Below are positions 16,972-24,497 of a stretch of 64,000 bases of DNA, one piece after another. The first letter of the stretch is position 1. Each line of letters opens with the position of its first letter. A program made the translations under genes and the position numbers. The notes beneath the pieces are model-generated. The model was not told where the DNA came from. It ran no database searches and saw only the letters and a list, made by a program, of their open reading frames with translations. Source of the DNA: Pseudomonas wayambapalatensis (GTDB lineage Bacteria; Pseudomonadota; Gammaproteobacteria; Pseudomonadales; Pseudomonadaceae); the NCBI GenBank assembly GCA_014268975.2, contig CP077096.1:1-64000 (forward strand), in the 5' to 3' direction.

Positions 16972-17181
16972 ATGCAAGACAATGACCTGCAAGCGCTGAT
17001 GAGCCGATTCGAGTTGCTGATCGAGCGCGTCGAGCAACTAAAACGGCAAAATGCACTCCTAGTAGCTCAGGAAAAATCCTGGCGCGAAGAGCGCGCCCAC
17101 CTCATCGAAAAGAACGAGATCGCCCGGCACAAGATCGAGTCGATGATCTTGCGTCTGAAGGCCCTGGAGCAAGACTCATGA
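16972..17181 (+). CDS. TIGR02449 coiled-coil protein, ZapB-like partner of zapA
   Basis: A 69-residue protein that is almost entirely one predicted coiled coil (LMSRFELLIERVEQLKRQNA and onward), the TIGR02449 family. Proteins of this family sit directly upstream of zapA in pseudomonads and resemble the cell-division factor ZapB in size and coiled-coil form. The stop overlaps the zapA start by 4 nt, implying translational coupling. I use ATG 16972 (MQDNDLQAL); a GTG three codons earlier is possible. Confidence 0.85.
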   Translation: MQDNDLQALMSRFELLIERVEQLKRQNALLVAQEKSWREERAHLIEKNEIARHKIESMILRLKALEQDS

Positions 17182-17495
17182 GTTCAAGCAATAGCGTCAC
17201 CGTCCAGATTCTCGACAAGGAATACTCGATCATCTGCCCGCCGGAAGAACGCAACAACCTGGTGGGTGCCGCGCGCTACCTGGACGGCAAGATGCGCGAG
17301 ATCCGCAGCAGCGGCAAGGTGATCGGCGCCGACCGCATCGCGGTGATGGCGGCGTTGAACATCACCCATGAACTGCTGCACCGCCAGGAGCGCCCTGACG
17401 TCGCCAGCGGCGGCACCACCCGCGAACAGGTGCGCGACCTGCTCGAGCGCGTCGACCAGGCGCTGTCCGACGACGCGGTTAGCAAAAACGATTGA
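17178..17495 (+). CDS. zapA: Cell division protein ZapA
   Basis: A 105-residue cytosolic protein that bundles FtsZ filaments. It starts MSSSNSVTVQILDKEYSIIC, and RNNLVGAARYLDGKMREIR and the central helix RIAVMAALNITHELL are typical of ZapA, followed by a C-terminal coiled coil. It overlaps the TIGR02449 gene and is followed by 6S RNA, a neighbourhood conserved in gammaproteobacteria. Confidence 0.95.
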   Translation: MSSSNSVTVQILDKEYSIICPPEERNNLVGAARYLDGKMREIRSSGKVIGADRIAVMAALNITHELLHRQERPDVASGGTTREQVRDLLERVDQALSDDAVSKND

Positions 17496-17507
17496 GATTG
17501 GTATACT
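17479..17507 (+). promoter_or_regulatory. Sigma-70 promoter of 6S RNA
   Basis: A -35 element TTAGCA (17479-17484) and a -10 element TATACT (17502-17507) are separated by 17 nt. They predict a start near 17514, just where the 6S sequence begins. The -35 lies inside the end of zapA. Confidence 0.7.
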
Positions 17508-17513
17508 GGCGCG

Positions 17514-17693
17514 ACTCCCTGGGGGATGCGCCAGTCGGTTATGTCCCTGAGCCGATACGCACAACCACGGGGGTTGCACGTGGGGCAGGTGTGCATGTCC
17601 GCTCGACGGAAAGCCTTAACGCCTCCTGCAATCTCCACCTTGAACTTTCGGGTTCAAGGGCTACACCGATAGCGGTCTTGTCGGGGAGCCTGA
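17514..17693 (+). ncRNA. ssrS: 6S RNA
   Basis: About 180 nt between zapA and fau, the conserved location of ssrS. The 5' end CTCCCTGGGGGATGCG and 3' end TTGTCGGGGAGCC pair to form the closing stem. Internal landmarks match E. coli 6S: GTCCCTGAGCCGATA, AGCCTTAA, and CACCTTGAAC then GGTTCAAGGGCTACA. 6S RNA mimics an open promoter and sequesters the sigma-70 RNA polymerase holoenzyme in stationary phase. The promoter fits the 5' end and a hairpin follows the 3' end. Exact ends are approximate. Confidence 0.93.
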
Positions 17694-17699
17694 ATTCTC

Positions 17700-17731
17700 A
17701 ATGCCCGCCTTTACCGGCGGGCATTTCGTTT
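17700..17731 (+). terminator. Terminator after 6S RNA
   Basis: A 10-bp perfect stem AATGCCCGCC / GGCGGGCATT with a 6-nt loop (17700-17725) is followed by TTCGTTT, a short U-rich run. It separates 6S RNA from fau, although processing rather than full termination is possible. Confidence 0.7.
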
Positions 17732-17771
17732 GTGCCGCCGTCGGCGGCCAGCATCCGGGATCGCCTGTGCC

Positions 17772-18380
17772 ATGACCGACACCGTGCCGCTCACCCGTCC
17801 GCAACTTCGCCGCGTGCTGCGCAACGCACGACGCGCGTTGACGCCCGCCCAGCAACGCCAGGCCGCCGTCGGGCTGTACCGGCAACTGGCCCAGCACCCG
17901 CTGTTTCGCCGCGCGCGGCATATCGCCCTGTACCTGCCCAACGACGGTGAGATCGACCCGCGCCTGTTGCTGCGCGAAGCCCAGCGGCGCGGCAAGCGCA
18001 CCTACCTGCCGGTGCTGCATGCCTGGCCACGCACGCGCATGGTGTTCCAACGCTTCGAACAGGGCGAAAAACTGCGACGCAACCGCTTCCGCATCCCTGA
18101 ACCAGTCATCGAGCGCAAGCGTCAGCGGCCGGTCTGGTCGCTGGACCTGATCCTGCTGCCACTGGTGGGTTTCGATGAAGTGGGCGGACGGCTGGGGATG
18201 GGCGGCGGCTTCTATGATCGCAGCCTGGCCTATCAGGGGCGGCGCAAGGCGTGGAAGAAACCGCTGCTGCTGGGGCTGGCACATGAATGCCAGAAGGTGG
18301 AACGACTGGCGCAGGCCAGTTGGGACGTACCCTTGCGCGGAACGGTCTCGGACCGCGGCTGGTATCTGGCGCCGGCGTGA
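17772..18380 (+). CDS. fau: 5-formyltetrahydrofolate cyclo-ligase
   Basis: A 202-residue enzyme that uses ATP to convert 5-formyl-THF to 5,10-methenyl-THF. The family ligand-binding motif LGMGGGFYDRSL is near residue 140, with an N-terminal Arg/Lys-rich helix (RPQLRRVLRNARRALTP). I use ATG 17772, which gives the usual ~200-residue length; an open frame extends upstream but overlaps the 6S terminator. The zapA-ssrS-fau order is conserved widely, and 6S and fau may be co-transcribed. Confidence 0.93.
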   Translation: MTDTVPLTRPQLRRVLRNARRALTPAQQRQAAVGLYRQLAQHPLFRRARHIALYLPNDGEIDPRLLLREAQRRGKRTYLPVLHAWPRTRMVFQRFEQGEKLRRNRFRIPEPVIERKRQRPVWSLDLILLPLVGFDEVGGRLGMGGGFYDRSLAYQGRRKAWKKPLLLGLAHECQKVERLAQASWDVPLRGTVSDRGWYLAPA

Positions 18381-18399
18381 AGCCGCGCGCCGCGAAACT

Positions 18400-18549
18400 T
18401 CAGCGCTGCTGTTGGGCGGATACGGCCGGCGCCTGATAGGCGGCGTCGAGCTTTCGCTCCCACAGACCCTGCGCATAACCGGTGGTGACGACACCCAGAC
18501 CGAAGATGAAAGCCAGGATCCACAGCAGGTCCGGTTTGCGTTTGTTCAT
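18400..18549 (-). CDS. Small single-pass membrane protein of unknown function
   Basis: A 49-residue protein starting MNKRKPDLLWILAFIFGLGV, with one strongly hydrophobic segment (residues ~8-26) and a polar C-terminus ending in QQQR. The topology suggests a cytoplasmic KRK N-terminus and a periplasmic tail. The start is preceded by AGGGGGGCAACG. It lies 19 nt past the convergent fau stop. I have the impression that short proteins like this accompany fau in other pseudomonads, but cannot name a function. Confidence 0.65.
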   Translation of the reverse strand: MNKRKPDLLWILAFIFGLGVVTTGYAQGLWERKLDAAYQAPAVSAQQQR

Positions 18550-18724
18550 CGTTGCCCCCCTAGGCAAACTGTTCAGGCTCGGCAGCCTTCTTGGTGCTAC
18601 CGGAGCGTATAGCTTTAAAATCGGCGCATTTTCCGACAACGTGACGCGCCACGCAAATGTTGACGCCAACCGGCTGTCGGTTTGATGCAACATCTTATTT
18701 CAAACCTTGTCAGGAGCAGCATCC

Positions 18725-19177
18725 ATGGCCTATTGGCTGATGAAATCCGAGCCCGACGAACTTTCCATCGAAGGCTTGGCCCGCCTCGGCCAGGCGCGCT
18801 GGGACGGGGTGCGCAACTACCAGGCACGCAATTTCCTGCGGGATATGAGCGTAGGCGACGAATTCTTCTTCTACCACTCCAGTTGCCCGCAACCGGGTAT
18901 CGCCGGGATCGCCCGGATCAAGGCCGGCGCCTACCCCGACCCGACGGCGCTGGACCCGCAAAGCCACTACTTCGACGCCAAGGCCAGTGCCGAGAAGAAC
19001 CCTTGGAGCGCAGTGGATGTCGAGCATGTGCGCACGTTCGGTCAGGTGCTTGGCCTCGGCTTGCTCAAGCAGCAGACGGCGCTCGAAGCACTTGCACTGG
19101 TACAGAAAGGCAGCCGCCTGTCGGTGATGCCAGTGACCCCGGAGCAATGGCAGGCAATCTGCGCGCTGGCGAGGTGA
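18725..19177 (+). CDS. EVE-domain (YTH-like) protein
   Basis: A 150-residue single-domain protein of the EVE family. It starts MAYWLMKSEPDELSIEGLAR and continues WDGVRNYQARNFLRDM and DEFFFYHSSC, the conserved aromatic pocket region of EVE/PUA-like folds. EVE domains read modified bases in nucleic acids; in bacteria the stand-alone version is conserved and of unclear role. It is monocistronic, preceded by AGGAGCAGC, and converges on the FliL-like gene. Confidence 0.9.
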   Translation: MAYWLMKSEPDELSIEGLARLGQARWDGVRNYQARNFLRDMSVGDEFFFYHSSCPQPGIAGIARIKAGAYPDPTALDPQSHYFDAKASAEKNPWSAVDVEHVRTFGQVLGLGLLKQQTALEALALVQKGSRLSVMPVTPEQWQAICALAR

Positions 19178-19213
19178 TCCAGGCAGCCGCTGTGCGGGAG
19201 CGCGCCGAGGAAC

Positions 19214-19618
19214 TCACTGCACGATCAGGTTGTTGAACAGCAGGTCCTCGACGATCGGCTTGCCTTCTTCGGTTTCCATCACCTGCTGAACCTGCTTCAA
19301 GGCTTCCTGACGCAACGCCTCCTTGGCTTCGACATTGCTCATGTTATCCACGCCTTGCTGGGTGAACAGCGCCACCAGCTGGTTGCGGATCAGCGGCTCA
19401 TGGTGCTTGACCGCCGCGGCGGCAGCATCGCCGGTCACGCGCAGGGCCACGTCGGCCTTGTAGACGCGCAGCCTGGGCCCGCCATCGAGGGCATAGTTGC
19501 CGACCAGAGGCGGGGTCAGGTTGATGTAGGCAACCTTTGGCTCGCCTTCCTTGCCCTCTTCGGCCATGGCCGCCACCGGCAGCATCAAGGCCAGCACCAT
19601 CAAGATCCACGCTTTCAC
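19214..19618 (-). CDS. FliL-like flagellar basal-body-associated protein
   Basis: A 134-residue secreted or membrane-anchored FliL-family protein. After an N-terminal hydrophobic signal (AWILMVLALMLPVAAMA) it has the beta-strand core (VAYINLTPPLVGNYAL, LRVYKADVALRV) and a helical end (EALRQEALKQVQQVMETEEG). I choose the GTG at 19618 because GAGGAGCG lies 6-13 nt upstream; no ATG start is equally well placed. FliL supports stator function in flagellar motors, but this gene stands alone away from flagellar operons, so it is a paralogue of uncertain role. Confidence 0.8.
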   Translation of the reverse strand: MKAWILMVLALMLPVAAMAEEGKEGEPKVAYINLTPPLVGNYALDGGPRLRVYKADVALRVTGDAAAAAVKHHEPLIRNQLVALFTQQGVDNMSNVEAKEALRQEALKQVQQVMETEEGKPIVEDLLFNNLIVQ

Positions 19619-19774
19619 GAAATCGCTCCTCAATACAATTGGCGCCAGCTTACCCAGCGCGTCGCTCAAACCCAAGCCCGGGCTTATGCCGGCTTATCAG
19701 AGCAGGCCATGCTCGTTGACCCGCCCCTGCGTCCTCCTACACTTATCGGCCATCACCCGCAAAGGAATAGCCCG

Positions 19775-20752
19775 ATGAAAGCTGTGTTGTGCAAAACCCT
19801 GGGCCCGGCACGGGACCTGGTGCTGGAAGAGGTCGCGGATCCCGTGCCGAAGAAGAACGAGATCCTCCTCGAGGTGCATGCCGCCGGGGTCAACTTCCCC
19901 GACACCCTGATCATCGAGGGCAAGTACCAGTTCCAACCGCCTCTGCCCTTCTCGCCCGGCGGCGAAGCGGCCGGCGTGGTGGCGGCAGTCGGCGAGAAGG
20001 CCGGGGCTTTCAAGGTCGGCGACCGGGTCATGGCCCTCACCGGCTGGGGCGCCTTCGCCGAGCAGGTCGCGGTGCCTCACTACAATGTGCTGCCCATTCC
20101 GGCAGGTATGGATTTCACCACGGCGGCCGCCTTCGGCATGACCTACGGCACCTCGATGCACGCACTTACCCAGCGTGGCCAGCTCAAGGCGGGCGAAACC
20201 CTGCTGGTGCTCGGTGCATCAGGCGGCGTCGGGCTGGCAGCGGTGGAAATCGGCAAGGCGTTGGGTGCACGGGTCATCGCGGCGGCCAGCAGCGCCGAAA
20301 AGCTCGCCGTGGCCAAGGCAGCCGGCGCGGATGAGTTGATCGACTACAGCCAGGCCAGCCTCAAGGAAGAGATCAAGCGCCTGACCAACGGCCAGGGTGT
20401 GGACGTGATCTACGACCCGGTCGGCGGCGAGCTGTTCGACCAGGCAGTGCGAGGCCTGGCCTGGAACGGCCGGCTGCTGGTGGTGGGCTTTGCCAGCGGC
20501 AGCATTCCGCAGATGGCGGCCAACCTGGTGCTGCTCAAGGGCGCTGCAGTGCTGGGGGTGTTCTGGGGCGCGTTCGCCCAGCGCCAGCCAGAAGACAACG
20601 TTGCCAACTTCCGTCAGCTGTTTGCGTGGCATGCCGAGGGCAAGTTGAAACCGCTGGTGTCGCAGACCTACGCGCTGGGCGAGGCCGGGTCGGCTATCGA
20701 ACGGCTGGGGCAGCGGCAGGCGGTGGGCAAGCTGGTGGTGTTGGCCAGGTGA
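19775..20752 (+). CDS. NADPH:quinone oxidoreductase family protein
   Basis: A 325-residue zinc-independent medium-chain dehydrogenase/reductase. It has the GroES-like N-terminal domain (EVHAAGVNFPDTLIIEGKYQ) and a Rossmann domain with LVLGASGGVGLAAVEIGKAL near residue 145. Zinc-binding cysteines are absent, as in Qor-type enzymes. It probably reduces quinones or enone-type electrophiles with NADPH; the physiological substrate is unknown. It is monocistronic and preceded by AAAGGAATAG. A REP doublet follows the stop. Confidence 0.88.
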   Translation: MKAVLCKTLGPARDLVLEEVADPVPKKNEILLEVHAAGVNFPDTLIIEGKYQFQPPLPFSPGGEAAGVVAAVGEKAGAFKVGDRVMALTGWGAFAEQVAVPHYNVLPIPAGMDFTTAAAFGMTYGTSMHALTQRGQLKAGETLLVLGASGGVGLAAVEIGKALGARVIAAASSAEKLAVAKAAGADELIDYSQASLKEEIKRLTNGQGVDVIYDPVGGELFDQAVRGLAWNGRLLVVGFASGSIPQMAANLVLLKGAAVLGVFWGAFAQRQPEDNVANFRQLFAWHAEGKLKPLVSQTYALGEAGSAIERLGQRQAVGKLVVLAR

Positions 20753-20765
20753 TTCGGTGATGACT

Positions 20766-20834
20766 TCTTCGCGGGCAAGCCCGCTCCTACAAACTATACC
20801 GTCTCTGCAGGAGCGGGCTTGCCCGCGAAGAGGC
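20766..20834. repeat. REP doublet between quinone reductase and ChaC-like genes
   Basis: Arms CTTCGCGGGCAAGCCCGCTCC (20766 on) and the inverse GGAGCGGGCTTGCCCGCGAAG (to about 20831) flank about 25 nt. It lies between the stops of two convergent genes and can act as a bidirectional 3' structure. Confidence 0.85.
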
Positions 20835-20842
20835 CAGCGCAG

Positions 20843-21493
20843 TCAAACCTCGCGCAGGTTATGGCAGCGCTGAAACCGCGCCTCCAGCCCCCGATCAGGC
20901 ATCTGGTGGCTGCGCAAGGCGTTGAGCGTCTGCTCCACATACTCCCGCGTGGTGCCGTAACGCCCCTTGGCACTGGCCAGAATCTGGCTGAACAGGGTGT
21001 CCGGCAGGTTGCCGGCATAGCACGGCAAGTGACGCTCGAGCACAAAGCCCAAGGCCTGCACCTTGCTGCCGTCATCGAGTCGGCAGGTCAGCCAATGCGG
21101 GCGATAGGCCGGATAGGGCATCTCCCGCTGCCACAGAGCCATCAGCGAGTCGTCCAGGCAGCTCTCGTCCAGGCGGTAAGCAAAGCCGCTGCACGACCCT
21201 CCACGATCCAGGCCGAACACCAGCCCCGGGCATTCCGGTGTGCCGCGGTGCTCATGGGACCAAAGGTAAAGCCCACGATGATAACCGTGCACCCGCGCAC
21301 GCTGGCGCTCTACCGAGTTGCACTCCGGACGCCAGATCAACGAACCATAGGCGAACAACCACACAGGCCCACCGTCATGACGGGACATGGTCGTTGTCAT
21401 GGAGTGCTGCAATTGCTCAGGGGTCAGTTGTTGACCGAAGTCGAGCGACGGAGGATAGGAAACCTGCCACGAAGAACTTTCAAGTGCCGACAT
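20843..21493 (-). CDS. ChaC-like gamma-glutamylcyclotransferase
   Basis: A 216-residue protein of the ChaC family. It has the glycine-rich phosphate-binding-like motif VWLFAYGSLIWRPE near residue 45, GYHRGLYLWSHEHRG, and FAYRLDESCLDDSL. ChaC enzymes release 5-oxoproline from gamma-glutamyl compounds such as glutathione. A ~30-residue N-terminal extension precedes the core; MTTTMSRHD at residue 32 is an alternative start. The upstream region is a 333-bp AT-rich gap. Substrate is inferred from family. Confidence 0.85.
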   Translation of the reverse strand: MSALESSSWQVSYPPSLDFGQQLTPEQLQHSMTTTMSRHDGGPVWLFAYGSLIWRPECNSVERQRARVHGYHRGLYLWSHEHRGTPECPGLVFGLDRGGSCSGFAYRLDESCLDDSLMALWQREMPYPAYRPHWLTCRLDDGSKVQALGFVLERHLPCYAGNLPDTLFSQILASAKGRYGTTREYVEQTLNALRSHQMPDRGLEARFQRCHNLREV

Positions 21494-21826
21494 AGGCTGC
21501 CGCCATTATTTCCTGTGTAACTACCGGAGAGCTGTGTTGCGATCGACGCCTTCGCCTGCGAGCCCGCACCCAATGCTGCGGGGCCTGTACCGCAAGAGGT
21601 TGATGACGATGTGCCTACCGTAAGACATATGACGGCGAAACCTCAACCCCTTTTGGCAAAGTTTCACGCGCGATACCGACGACTGGAAAGTGTTGTTATA
21701 AGCATAGTAAAAGTTATTAACCCGGCGAGTAATAATTCACCGCTTATAATCGACGACGATAACTTTGGTTATTAATCACGGCGCGCCATTGCAGCGCGCC
21801 GCAGGCGCTCATGAAGACCTAGTTAC
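21494..21826. other. AT-rich intergenic gap with small ORF and hairpin
   Basis: This gap separates the ChaC-like gene from the flavoreductase stop. The segment 21690-21780 is markedly AT-rich against a GC-rich genome, with repeated TTATAA and GTTATTAA words. It must hold the leftward promoter of the ChaC-like gene, but I cannot assign its boxes with confidence. A 48-codon rightward ORF and a GGCGCGC / GCGCGCC inverted repeat (about 21780-21800) are described separately. Confidence 0.5.
21629..21775 (+). CDS. Possible 48-residue small protein (weak candidate)
   Basis: An ATG-to-TAA frame encodes MTAKPQPLLAKFHARYRRLE, then a hydrophobic run SVVISIVKVI, and an acidic end IDDDNFGY. It covers most of the AT-rich part of the gap. 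No convincing ribosome-binding site precedes the ATG. A GGCGCGC-N7-GCGCGCC inverted repeat begins 5 nt after the stop but lacks a U-tract. I do not recognise the protein; it may be a chance frame. Confidence 0.2.
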   Translation: MTAKPQPLLAKFHARYRRLESVVISIVKVINPASNNSPLIIDDDNFGY

Positions 21827-22795
21827 TCAGCCGCGTGGAGCGTAGGCAAACACGTCGGCGCGCATGCGGTGTGCATCCATGCCCGCCTCGACCAGCGCAT
21901 CGAGCGTGCCATAGACCATGTTCGGTGAACCGCTGGCATAGACATGCACACTGTTCAGGTCGGCGATATCCTCGCACACTGCCTCGTGCAAAAGGCCGCA
22001 ACGCCCCTCCCAGCCACACAGGTCGCTGACCACCTTGTGCAGGAACAGGTTGGGCAGACGCTCCCATTCGGCCCAGTGCTCGAGGGTGTAGAACTCCTCG
22101 GGCCGACGCACACCCCAGTAAAGGTGCACCGGATGCTTGAAGCCGTTGGCGCGGCAATGCTCGACCAGGCTGTGCATCTGGCCCATGCCGGTCCCGGCAG
22201 CAATCAGCACCAGCGGCCCGTCCGGCAGCTCGGCCAGGTGTGCGTCACCGAATGGTAGCTCGATGCGGGCCATACCGTTGCGCTGCAACTGCTCGATCAG
22301 CTTTACCGCGCTGCTTTCGCGGGCCAGCACATGCAGCTCGAGATCACGGCCCGAATGCGGGGCAGACGCCAGCGAAAAGGCGGCCTTGTCGGCGCCCTCA
22401 CGCTCGATCATCAGGTATTGCCCGGCGTGGTAGCGCGGCGGCTTGCCGGCGGGCGCGCGCAGACGCACGCGCCAGACATCCCCGCCGACCTCGACGCACT
22501 CGCTGACGGTGCAGGCCAGCTTGCGCACGGGCAACTCGCCCAGGGCCAGCACGCCATCCCACAGCAGCACGCAGTCTTCCAGCGGTTCGGCGATGCAGGT
22601 GAACAGTTCGCCGTGATCGCGGACCTCACCGTCCTGTCGTACCCGCCCCTCCACCAGCAACGCCGCACACACATGGCAATTGCCGTTGCGACAGCTGCTC
22701 GGGCACTCGTAGCCCAGGCGCCGCGCGGCATCCAGAATCCTCTCGCCCGGCTCGATGGACAGCACCGCGCCGGACGGCTGCAAGGTCACCTGCAT
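21827..22795 (-). CDS. [2Fe-2S] ferredoxin-type NAD(P)H flavin oxidoreductase
   Basis: A 322-residue two-module reductase. The N-terminal plant-type ferredoxin domain binds a 2Fe-2S cluster through CX4CX2C (SSCRNGNCHVC) plus a fourth Cys (LFTCIAEPL). The FNR-type domain has RYHAGQYLMIER and FSLASAP for FAD and AAGTGMGQMHSL for NAD(P)H. Homologues are often annotated CDP-6-deoxy-delta-3,4-glucoseen reductase, a name that probably overstates function; there are no deoxysugar genes nearby. Its ATG overlaps the ubiD stop by 1 nt, so it is translationally coupled to ubiD and may provide reducing power for flavin-linked quinone chemistry (inference). I use ATG 22795; an in-frame start 8 codons upstream lies within ubiD. 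Confidence 0.85.
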   Translation of the reverse strand: MQVTLQPSGAVLSIEPGERILDAARRLGYECPSSCRNGNCHVCAALLVEGRVRQDGEVRDHGELFTCIAEPLEDCVLLWDGVLALGELPVRKLACTVSECVEVGGDVWRVRLRAPAGKPPRYHAGQYLMIEREGADKAAFSLASAPHSGRDLELHVLARESSAVKLIEQLQRNGMARIELPFGDAHLAELPDGPLVLIAAGTGMGQMHSLVEHCRANGFKHPVHLYWGVRRPEEFYTLEHWAEWERLPNLFLHKVVSDLCGWEGRCGLLHEAVCEDIADLNSVHVYASGSPNMVYGTLDALVEAGMDAHRMRADVFAYAPRG

Positions 22796-24261
22796 CAATC
22801 TATTCCCAACTGGTCCCACAGCTCATCGATACGGCGGGTAACGGCCTCGTCCTTGACGATGACCCGGCCCCATTCGCGTGTAGTCTCGCCCGGCCACTTG
22901 TGCGTGGCGTCCAGGCCCATCTTCGACCCCAGGCCCGATACCGGCGACGCGAAGTCGAGGTAGTCGATCGGCGTGTTGTCGATCATCACCGTATCACGCT
23001 TGGGATCCATGCGCGTGGTGATGGCCCAGATCACGTCGTTCCAGTCGCGGGCGTTGACGTCGTCGTCGGTGACGATAACGAACTTGGTGTACATGAACTG
23101 TCGCAGGAACGACCACACACCCAGCATCACGCGCTTGGCGTGCCCCGGATATTGCTTTTTCATGGTCACCACCGCCATGCGGTAGGAACAGCCTTCCGGT
23201 GGCAGGTAGAAGTCGACGATCTCGGGGAACTGCTTCTGCAGGATCGGCACGAACACTTCGTTCAGCGCCACGCCGAGGATCGCCGGCTCATCTGGCGGCC
23301 GGCCGGTGTAAGTGCTGTGGTAGATCGGCTTTTGCCGATGGGTGATGCGTTCGATGGTGAACACCGGGAAGCTGTCCACCTCGTTGTAGTAGCCAGTGTG
23401 GTCGCCGTAAGGGCCTTCCGGGGCCATTTCACCCGGATGGATCACACCTTCGAGGATGATTTCGGCGGTGGCCGGCACCTGCAGGTCGCTGCCGCGGCAC
23501 TTGACCAGCTCGGTGCGGTTGCCGCGCAGAAGCCCTGCGAAAGCGTACTCGGAGAGGGTGTCGGGCACCGGCGTCACGGCGCCAAGGATGGTGGCCGGGT
23601 CTGCACCCAGCGCGACGGCCACCGGGAACGGCTGGCCCGGGTGCTTCTCGCACCATTCGCGGTAATCCAGCGCGCCGCCACGATGGCTCAGCCAGCGCAT
23701 GATGACCTTGTTGCGGCCGATGACCTGCTGGCGATAGATGCCGAGGTTCTGGCGATCCTTGTTCGGACCACGGGTGACCGTCAGGCCCCAGGTAATCAGT
23801 GGCGCCACGTCACCTGGCCAGCAGTGCTGGATCGGCAATTGCGAAAGGTCGACATCGTCACCCTCGACCACCACCTCCTGGCACACCGCATCCTTGACCA
23901 CCTTGGGTGCCATTGACACGACCTTCTTGAAGATCGGCAGTTTCGACCAGGCATCCTTCAGGCCCTTCGGCGGCTCGGGCTCCTTGAGGAAGGCCAGCAA
24001 CTTGCCGATTTCACGCAGTTCGCCGACCGACTCGGCCCCCATGCCCATGGCCACACGCTCGGGAGTACCGAACAGGTTGCCCAGTACCGGAATGTCGAAA
24101 CCCGTGGGTTTTTCGAACAGCAGCGCCGGGCCCTTGGCCCGCAGGGTGCGGTCGCAGACTTCGGTCATTTCCAGGACGGGCGAGATAGGAACCTGGATGC
24201 GCTTGAGTTCACCGCGCTGCTCCAGGCCACGGATAAAGTCGCGCAAATCGCGATACTGCAT
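22795..24261 (-). CDS. ubiD: 4-hydroxy-3-polyprenylbenzoate decarboxylase
   Basis: A 488-residue prenylated-FMN-dependent decarboxylase of ubiquinone synthesis. It starts [20 protein letters not shown], and the catalytic region has [14 protein letters not shown] and the following [13 protein letters not shown]. It decarboxylates the prenylated hydroxybenzoate ring after UbiA; the cofactor is made by UbiX, not encoded here. I choose ATG 24261; the open frame upstream runs through a REP element. Its stop overlaps the downstream reductase start by 1 nt. UbiD, UbiH and UbiI lie within about 12 kb of each other. Confidence 0.95.
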   Translation of the reverse strand: MQYRDLRDFIRGLEQRGELKRIQVPISPVLEMTEVCDRTLRAKGPALLFEKPTGFDIPVLGNLFGTPERVAMGMGAESVGELREIGKLLAFLKEPEPPKGLKDAWSKLPIFKKVVSMAPKVVKDAVCQEVVVEGDDVDLSQLPIQHCWPGDVAPLITWGLTVTRGPNKDRQNLGIYRQQVIGRNKVIMRWLSHRGGALDYREWCEKHPGQPFPVAVALGADPATILGAVTPVPDTLSEYAFAGLLRGNRTELVKCRGSDLQVPATAEIILEGVIHPGEMAPEGPYGDHTGYYNEVDSFPVFTIERITHRQKPIYHSTYTGRPPDEPAILGVALNEVFVPILQKQFPEIVDFYLPPEGCSYRMAVVTMKKQYPGHAKRVMLGVWSFLRQFMYTKFVIVTDDDVNARDWNDVIWAITTRMDPKRDTVMIDNTPIDYLDFASPVSGLGSKMGLDATHKWPGETTREWGRVIVKDEAVTRRIDELWDQLGID

Positions 24262-24373
24262 GCGTGAGCCTCGTGTTGGCTGTATCGGTCGGGGTGCAGA
24301 GTGTAGCGCCGATCGGGCTTTGATAGCCAAATGGCAGAGTGCAATGCGCTCTTTACTGGCGCGTATCAATGAG

Positions 24374-24477
24374 TTGGGGCCGCTTCGCGCCCCTTCGCGG
24401 GCAAGCCCGCTCCTACAGGATCTGTGCGATATCTGTGGGAGCGGGCTTGCCCGCGAAGGGGCGCGAAGCGGCCCCAA
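24374..24477. repeat. Perfect 40-bp inverted repeat downstream of rho
   Basis: Arms 24374-24413 and 24438-24477 are exactly complementary over 40 nt with a 24-nt spacer. Each arm joins TTGGGGCCGCTTCGCGCC to a standard REP core (CCTTCGCGGGCAAGCCCGCTCC). It begins 20 nt beyond the rho stop, between rho and ubiD, and is likely to form a very stable hairpin at the 3' end of rho mRNA. Confidence 0.9.
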
Positions 24478-24497
24478 ATGCTTCCTGAAAGTTGCGC

